From Deltaproteobacteria bacterium (GTDB taxonomy: Bacteria > Desulfobacterota > Desulfobacteria > Desulfobacterales > Desulfatirhabdiaceae): 17,828 nucleotides of DNA. Below the pieces are notes generated by a model. The model saw nothing but the letters and a program-made list of their open reading frames with translations, was not told the origin of the DNA and made no database searches. Where the stretch lies: NCBI GenBank assembly GCA_021778975.1, contig JAJYBO010000031.1, positions 1 to 17,828 of the forward strand, read 5' to 3'. This document shows, in pieces, positions 13,977 to 17,828 of this stretch; within the stretch, counting starts at the first letter, position 1; every line of letters begins with the position of its first letter. The position numbers and the translations under genes were made by a program.

Positions 13977-14553
13977 GGGATATCCTTTCGATGGCTTTCC
14001 AGATGTCTTCCCTGCCCGTTCGGGTTTTGGCGGAAAACAGGATAATTCGGCTCTCAGAGATGCCGGTGGTTTTCGAGATCAGCGCCAACTGGCGGAACTG
14101 CTGGCTGCGGGTCAGTTTGTCGGATTTGGTCAGCACGTAAATGACCGGGATCTGACAATGCGCCAGCCATTCGATGAGGTAAATATCCTTGTCATCCGGT
14201 ATCCGGCGGATGTCCATCATCAGTACCGCCGCTTTCAGGGCGCTGCGTCCGGACAGATAGGTTTCGATCATGGGCTTCCAGCGTTTCCGGATAGCTTCCG
14301 GGACGTTGGCGTATCCGTATCCGGGAAGATCCACGAATATCAGCGCATCGTTGACGCTGAAAAAATTGATCAGTTGCGTTCTGCCCGGAGTGGTGCTGGT
14401 TTTGACCAGATGTCTGCGGTTGACCAGCGTATTGATCAAAGACGACTTGCCAACATTCGACTTGCCCGCGAACACTATCTCCGGCAAACTGGTCTGCGGA
14501 TATTGCGACGGCTGTGTGGCGCTGGTGATGAATTCGGCGGATTGAACGATCAT
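13960..14553 (-). CDS. engB: ribosome biogenesis GTPase YsxC/EngB (YihA)
   Basis: This 197-residue GTPase acts in late 50S assembly. It shows G1 GKSNVGKSS (30-38), the family-specific G2 region TTPGRTQLINFF (54-65), G3 DLPGYGYA (75-82) and G4 TKSD. The length matches the family. It starts 13 bp after the aminotransferase stop and its 3' end overlaps era by 17 bp. Together with era it forms a ribosome-assembly core in this operon. Confidence 0.97.
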   Translation of the reverse strand: MIVQSAEFITSATQPSQYPQTSLPEIVFAGKSNVGKSSLINTLVNRRHLVKTSTTPGRTQLINFFSVNDALIFVDLPGYGYANVPEAIRKRWKPMIETYLSGRSALKAAVLMMDIRRIPDDKDIYLIEWLAHCQIPVIYVLTKSDKLTRSQQFRQLALISKTTGISESRIILFSAKTRTGREDIWKAIERISHAGDC

Positions 14554-14566
14554 AGAAGCGATTCCA

Positions 14567-15724
14567 TCAATATCTTGACTTCAGATATTGTTCAAGTCGG
14601 TTCATACCTTCGGCGATATTTTCGATGGAATTGGCGTAGGAAAATCGCAGATAGCCTTCGCCGTTTTCTCCGAAATCAATGCCGGGCGTTACGCCGACAC
14701 AGGCTTTTTCGAGGATGTCGAACGCCAGCCGGTAAGAATCCGGAGAAATATGGCGGGCATTGGCGAACACATAAAATGCGCCGGTAGGCTCCACCGTGAT
14801 GCCAAAACCCATCTCCCGAAGCCTGCGGATCATGAATTTGCGGCGTTCATCATAAATTCGTTTCATGCGGACGATATCGTCGCCGGCGTATTTCAGGGCG
14901 GCGATGCCCGCTTTTTGCACCATGGCGTTGGCGGATATGAAAAAATTCTGGTGGATTTTCTGAAGCGCCCGCATGTAGGCCTTGGGGGCGATGACATATC
15001 CCAGCCGCAGGCCGGTCATGGCATAGAGCTTGGAGAAGCCGTTCAGGACAAAGGCGTTGTCCGTGAATTCCAGAATGGAGTGTTCCCTGCCTTCATACAC
15101 CAGGCCGTGATAAATCTCGTCCGAAACGATGCAGGGCGAAAACCCGGCGATGGCCCGCATCCGGTCTTCGGAAAGCAGATTGCCGGTGGGGTTGGACGGC
15201 GAATTGATAAAAATGGCCCTGGTTCTGGGGGTGATTTTTTCACGGATGGCCTCGGGCCGGTACTGGAACCCGTCTTCCTCATAGACCGGCACCCTCACCG
15301 GCGCCCCCTGCACGAAATTGATGAAATTCGGGTAGCAGGCGTAATGTGGATCGGATATGATGACCTCGTCGCCAGCCTCCAGAAGCGCCGAGAACACCAT
15401 GAACATGACCGGAGATGTGCCGGAAGACACCAGCACCTGATCCGGTTCCACCGATACCCCGTATGTAGCGTGATAATATTCACAAATGGCTTCCCGCAAT
15501 TCCAGCAGCCCCAGGCTGTGAGTATAGTGGGTGAATCCGTCCGCGATGGCTTTGCAGGCGGCTTCCTTGACGCATTCCGGCGTATTGAAATCGGGCTCTC
15601 CGATTTCCAGGTGGATGATGTGCCGGCCGCTGCATTCCATTTCGCAGGCCTTTTCGAGGACGTCCATGGCGATGAACGATGTCATTTCCTGTGTGCGTTT
15701 TGAAATTGTAGTATTATGAGACAT
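14567..15724 (-). CDS. class I/II PLP-dependent aminotransferase (AspC-like fold)
   Basis: This 385-residue cytosolic enzyme transfers an amino group between an amino acid and a 2-oxoacid. Landmarks are HLEIGEPDFNTPE (38-50), the cofactor-binding SSGTSPVMF (100-108), NSPSNPTG (174-181), SDEIYHGLVYEG (201-212), the Schiff-base lysine Lys232 in GFSKLYAMTGLRLGY (229-243), and RFSYANS near the C-terminus. The frame is open back to 15814, but the start at 15724 is preferred because the sequence upstream is intergenic repeat and the family N-terminus fits there; the ribosome-binding site (GAGAA) is weak. Substrate specificity (Asp, Ala or another) is not readable. It is the first gene of the operon leading to engB and era; no clear promoter is seen in the repeat-rich leader. 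Confidence 0.93.
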   Translation of the reverse strand: MSHNTTISKRTQEMTSFIAMDVLEKACEMECSGRHIIHLEIGEPDFNTPECVKEAACKAIADGFTHYTHSLGLLELREAICEYYHATYGVSVEPDQVLVSSGTSPVMFMVFSALLEAGDEVIISDPHYACYPNFINFVQGAPVRVPVYEEDGFQYRPEAIREKITPRTRAIFINSPSNPTGNLLSEDRMRAIAGFSPCIVSDEIYHGLVYEGREHSILEFTDNAFVLNGFSKLYAMTGLRLGYVIAPKAYMRALQKIHQNFFISANAMVQKAGIAALKYAGDDIVRMKRIYDERRKFMIRRLREMGFGITVEPTGAFYVFANARHISPDSYRLAFDILEKACVGVTPGIDFGENGEGYLRFSYANSIENIAEGMNRLEQYLKSRY

Positions 15725-15728
15725 AATG

Positions 15729-15743
15729 TTCTCGTAAAAAGTC
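15729..15743 (+). repeat. fragment of the ACGGCTTCGTAAAA repeat family
   Basis: TCGTAAAAAGTC (15732-15743) is identical to 12 nt of the copy at 17765-17778. Only this core is preserved. It lies directly upstream of the aminotransferase start codon, at the edge of a longer palindromic block. Confidence 0.4.
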
Positions 15744-15761
15744 AAATCATACGGGTTCGCA

Positions 15762-15826
15762 GGGGCGATCCTTGCGATCGCCCTCTCTGGCGACACGAGA
15801 TTCAGGGCAAACACAAAGTTCGCCCC
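15762..15826. repeat. composite palindromic element with two hairpins
   Basis: A perfect 8-bp hairpin GGGCGATC/GATCGCCC (15763-15783, 5-nt loop) is followed by an imperfect one, GGGCAAAC/GTTCGCCC (15805-15825). The outermost bases GGGGCGA (15762-15768) and TCGCCCC (15820-15826) can also pair end to end, giving an alternative long-range fold. The end CGCCCCTACG matches the etf-operon palindrome at 9079-9088. It lies in the leader of the aminotransferase operon. Confidence 0.65.
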
Positions 15827-15887
15827 TACGGTATAATAATTCGCGTGAGTTGCCTAAGGTGATTTTCAAAGCATATACCATTCGGAG

Positions 15888-15954
15888 AAGAACACTCCCC
15901 TGGCCCCCCTCAAGGGGGGAATATAAACCCTGCATTTCAGCACAGGGTGTTCTT
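15888..15954. repeat. nested inverted repeat between dusB and the aminotransferase gene
   Basis: Outer arms AAGAACAC (15888-15895) and GTGTTCTT (15947-15954) are perfect complements. Inside are CCCCCC-TCAA-GGGGGG (15904-15919) and CCCTG/CAGGG (15928-15947). On the leftward strand the ACCCTG/CAGGGT hairpin is followed by TTTATATT, so it may terminate dusB transcription. The layout also resembles a tiny non-autonomous element with terminal inverted repeats, but I see no target-site duplication. Confidence 0.5.
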
Positions 15955-15995
15955 TGTTGGAAATCCCCCAAAGTGACCGGCCGGCGTACAAGGCA

Positions 15996-16961
15996 TCAGC
16001 CGATCAATGGGGTTATAAAGTTTTCTACCAGCGATATGGCGTCCGCTTCGGTTGATATGTGCTTGATGGATTCCCGGAAGCGGCTGCCGCCGTCCAGCCC
16101 CTTGACGAACCACCCCAGCCGGCTTCGCATGGCGAGACAGGCCGGTTTTTCGCCCAGATAACAGACAGACGCCTTGACGTACCTTATCATTGTTTCGCGT
16201 CTTCTGGCAATATGCACCACCGGAATTTCCCGACCATGCAGCAGCGCGTCGATCTGTGAAAAAATCCACGGATTGCCCATGGCGTGTCTGCCGACCATGA
16301 CGGCGTCGCATCCGGTTTGATTGAACATGGCGACGGCGTCCTGCGGCGAGGTGATGTCGCCGTTTCCGATGACGGGAATGGAAACGGCGCGTTTGACCCC
16401 GGCGATCACAGCCCAGTCCGCCTTTCCCTGAAAAAGCTGCCGGGCTGTGCGGGGATGGACGGCGATGGCGTTGACACCCGCGTCTTCCGCCATTTTCGCG
16501 ATACCGACGGCCTGTTTTCCGGAAGGTTCCCATCCGGTGCGGATCTTGATGGTCAGAGGAATGCGGACGGCGTCCCTGACAGCACGGATAACGGCTTCCG
16601 CCCTGAAATCATCCCGCATCAGGGCGGCGCCTGCGCCGGTCTTGACCACTTTTTTGACGGCGCATCCGAAATTGATATCCAGAATGTCCGCGCCGGAGGC
16701 CTCGACCATGGCGGCGGCTTCCGCCATGATGAAAGGATCGGCGCCGAATATCTGAACGGACAGAGGCTTTTCTTCCGGAGCGCTGCGCAGCATGTCGCGC
16801 GTCTTGCCCGAATGATAGATCAGGCCGTTGGCGCTGATCATTTCAGAGCAGACCAGACCGCAGCCGTTGTCTTTGGCGATCAGCCGCAGCGGCGGGGTGG
16901 TGACGCCTGCCAGCGGCGCCAGCACCGTGGGGCTTGAAAGCGTGACATTTCCTATGTTCAT
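15996..16961 (-). CDS. dusB: tRNA-dihydrouridine synthase, DusB type
   Basis: This 321-residue FMN enzyme reduces uridine to dihydrouridine in the D loop of tRNA with NADPH. It shows APLAGVTTPPLRLIA (15-29), SVQIFGADP (68-76), the active-site loop DINFGCAVKKVVKTGAG (95-111) with catalytic Cys100, HPRTARQLFQGKADW, the FMN-binding IGNGDI, and MVGRHAMGNPWIF. ATG 16961 is chosen over an upstream in-frame TTG at 16970; GGA lies about 9 nt before it. The proline usual after the active-site Cys is Ala here. It is single and leftward, divergent from mlaC, with a candidate promoter at 17012-16983. Confidence 0.95.
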   Translation of the reverse strand: MNIGNVTLSSPTVLAPLAGVTTPPLRLIAKDNGCGLVCSEMISANGLIYHSGKTRDMLRSAPEEKPLSVQIFGADPFIMAEAAAMVEASGADILDINFGCAVKKVVKTGAGAALMRDDFRAEAVIRAVRDAVRIPLTIKIRTGWEPSGKQAVGIAKMAEDAGVNAIAVHPRTARQLFQGKADWAVIAGVKRAVSIPVIGNGDITSPQDAVAMFNQTGCDAVMVGRHAMGNPWIFSQIDALLHGREIPVVHIARRRETMIRYVKASVCYLGEKPACLAMRSRLGWFVKGLDGGSRFRESIKHISTEADAISLVENFITPLIG

Positions 16962-16982
16962 AATTGACAATCCATGCGGGTT

Positions 16983-17012
16983 ATACTACATCACCCAGGG
17001 TGAAAAAATCAA
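16983..17012 (-). promoter_or_regulatory. candidate dusB promoter with a palindrome in the spacer
   Basis: On the reverse strand TTGATT (17012-17007) and TAGTAT (16988-16983) are separated by 18 nt. The spacer holds a perfect 13-nt inverted repeat TCACCC-N-GGGTGA (16991-17003), positioned where a regulator could block or realign the promoter. The start would fall about 15 nt before the dusB ATG. Confidence 0.45.
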
Positions 17013-17108
17013 TCGGCATCCTCTTGCGCAAGGTTGAGACAGCGTGCTGGGAGTATCATGTCAAAATAGCCATTTCAACCAACGGGATGGCTTACAGAGA
17101 GGTGAAAA

Positions 17109-17744
17109 ATGTTTAAGGTGCGAATACGTTTTGTGTGGTGTATGATTTTTATGACGGCGCTGCTGGCGCGGCCCTGTGTGTCTCAAGCGTCGTCGCCAAT
17201 GGATGACCTGAAAGCGCCGATCGAACAGGTGGTCGGAATTTTAAGAGATCCACAATATAAAAATCCCAACATGAGACAACAGCAGCGGGATAGAATTGCT
17301 CAGATTACCAATCAGGTGTTTGATTACAAGATAATGTCCCGGCTGGCGCTGGGGTTTAACTGGAAGTCTTTCAGTCCGCAGCAGCAGGTAGAATTCGTAA
17401 AAGTCTTCGGCGACCTTCTCAACAATACCTACATCGAGAAGGTTCAGGGAGAATACAAAGGCGATGAAACAGTTCAGTTTCTGAGCCAGGATATGATCGC
17501 CAGTGGCAAAGCCATTGTAAAAACCCAAATCCTGCGAAAGCCCACCAATATTCCGGTTGTATATGCGATGCTTCAGGATGGCGGCAAGTGGCGGATATAC
17601 GATGTCAGTATCGAGGGCATCAGTCTGATCAAAAATTACCGTTCTCAGTTCGATCAGATTCTGGAGAAGAGTTCCCCCGCGCAGCTTATCGAACGGGTTA
17701 AAAAGAAGTCGGATATCAAAACCGATTTAAAAACCGAAAAATGA
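17109..17744 (+). CDS. mlaC: periplasmic phospholipid-binding protein MlaC (Ttg2D family)
   Basis: This 211-residue exported protein shuttles phospholipid between the outer-membrane MlaA complex and the inner-membrane MlaFEDB transporter. A Sec signal peptide (about 1-28, MFKVRIRFVWCMIFMTALLA, then ARPCVSQASS) precedes the mature domain. Family features are FDYKIMSRLALGFNWKSFS, QQQVEFVKVFGDLLNNTYIEK and KWRIYDVSIEGISLIKNYRS. The start at 17109 has AGAGGTGA just upstream. It is preceded by divergent dusB, so the usual mlaEFD genes are not directly upstream, and the 84 bp downstream hold a repeat, not a gene. It therefore looks detached from a mla operon, although what lies beyond the window is not known. 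Confidence 0.93.
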   Translation: MFKVRIRFVWCMIFMTALLARPCVSQASSPMDDLKAPIEQVVGILRDPQYKNPNMRQQQRDRIAQITNQVFDYKIMSRLALGFNWKSFSPQQQVEFVKVFGDLLNNTYIEKVQGEYKGDETVQFLSQDMIASGKAIVKTQILRKPTNIPVVYAMLQDGGKWRIYDVSIEGISLIKNYRSQFDQILEKSSPAQLIERVKKKSDIKTDLKTEK

Positions 17745-17758
17745 TGGTTTATCAGCTT

Positions 17759-17828
17759 GGACGGCTTCGTAAAAAGTCCGGATGCTGCGTTGCGCTGCAT
17801 CCTTCGTCGTTGCGGCGTACCATAAGTA
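17759..17828 (+). repeat. dispersed intergenic repeat, copy R3, after mlaC
   Basis: It starts GGACGGCTTCGTAAAAAGTC, 15 nt after the mlaC TGA. It contains a hairpin GGATGC (17780-17785) with GCATCC (17797-17802), extended by GCG/CGC, and ends CGTCGTTGCGGCGTACC at 17821. Its start and end match the copy at 10120-10072. It may continue past the right edge. Confidence 0.7.

Noticed and set aside
13419..14787. Two overlapping plus-strand open frames opposite era and engB
   Set aside because: Both real GTPases show all their motifs on the minus strand; these frames have no domain features.
14588..15703. 371-codon plus-strand open frame opposite the aminotransferase
   Set aside because: Antisense shadow of a clear PLP enzyme; the translation is low-similarity and rich in Gly, His, Arg and Asp, as expected from reversed codons.

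Overview
The window looks like the chromosome of a Desulfobacterota (former Deltaproteobacteria) bacterium, most plausibly in the Desulfobacterales. The grounds are an elongation factor G of the mitochondrial-like spdEFG1 type, an EtfB-EtfA-ETF:quinone oxidoreductase operon typical of fatty-acid-oxidising sulfate reducers, and small intergenic palindromic repeats scattered between housekeeping genes. This placement is inference from gene content; no rRNA is present. I see no phage, insertion sequence, integrase or CRISPR array.

Layout. Positions 1-121 hold the end of a tRNA operon read leftwards (tRNA-Gly, then a cut-off tRNA-Cys) with a clear promoter at 136-164. After a repeat-bearing AT-rich spacer come rightward genes: a 70-residue lipoprotein (524-736), a mechanosensitive channel fused to a cyclic-nucleotide-binding domain (903-2432), a strong terminator (2515-2555), EF-G (2655-4739) and a small RecA/KaiC-like ATPase (4828-5517). 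Facing these is an M50 site-2-protease homologue that has lost its catalytic residues (6216-5554).

The leftward etf operon follows: etfB (9909-9124), a palindromic hairpin, etfA (9031-8054) and ETF:quinone oxidoreductase (8057-6396). It passes electrons from acyl-CoA dehydrogenases through ETF to the membrane quinone pool. A second leftward operon runs from 15724 to 10116: aminotransferase, engB, era, an ATP-grasp enzyme, an HNH nuclease and a SpoIIE-type phosphatase with a sensor domain. From engB on, every gene overlaps the next (17 bp, ATGA, ATGA, 10 bp), so the unfamiliar ATP-grasp/HNH pair is tied translationally to the ribosome-assembly GTPases.

The right end has dusB (leftward, 16961-15996) divergent from mlaC (rightward, 17109-17744). 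A family of short repeats sharing ACGGCTTC(A/G)TAAAA occurs at about 205-282, 10072-10120 and 17759-17828; the last two lie in sense orientation at or just after a stop codon. The best leads for something new are the protease-dead M50 protein, the coupled ATP-grasp/HNH/phosphatase module, the ATPase behind EF-G, and this repeat family.
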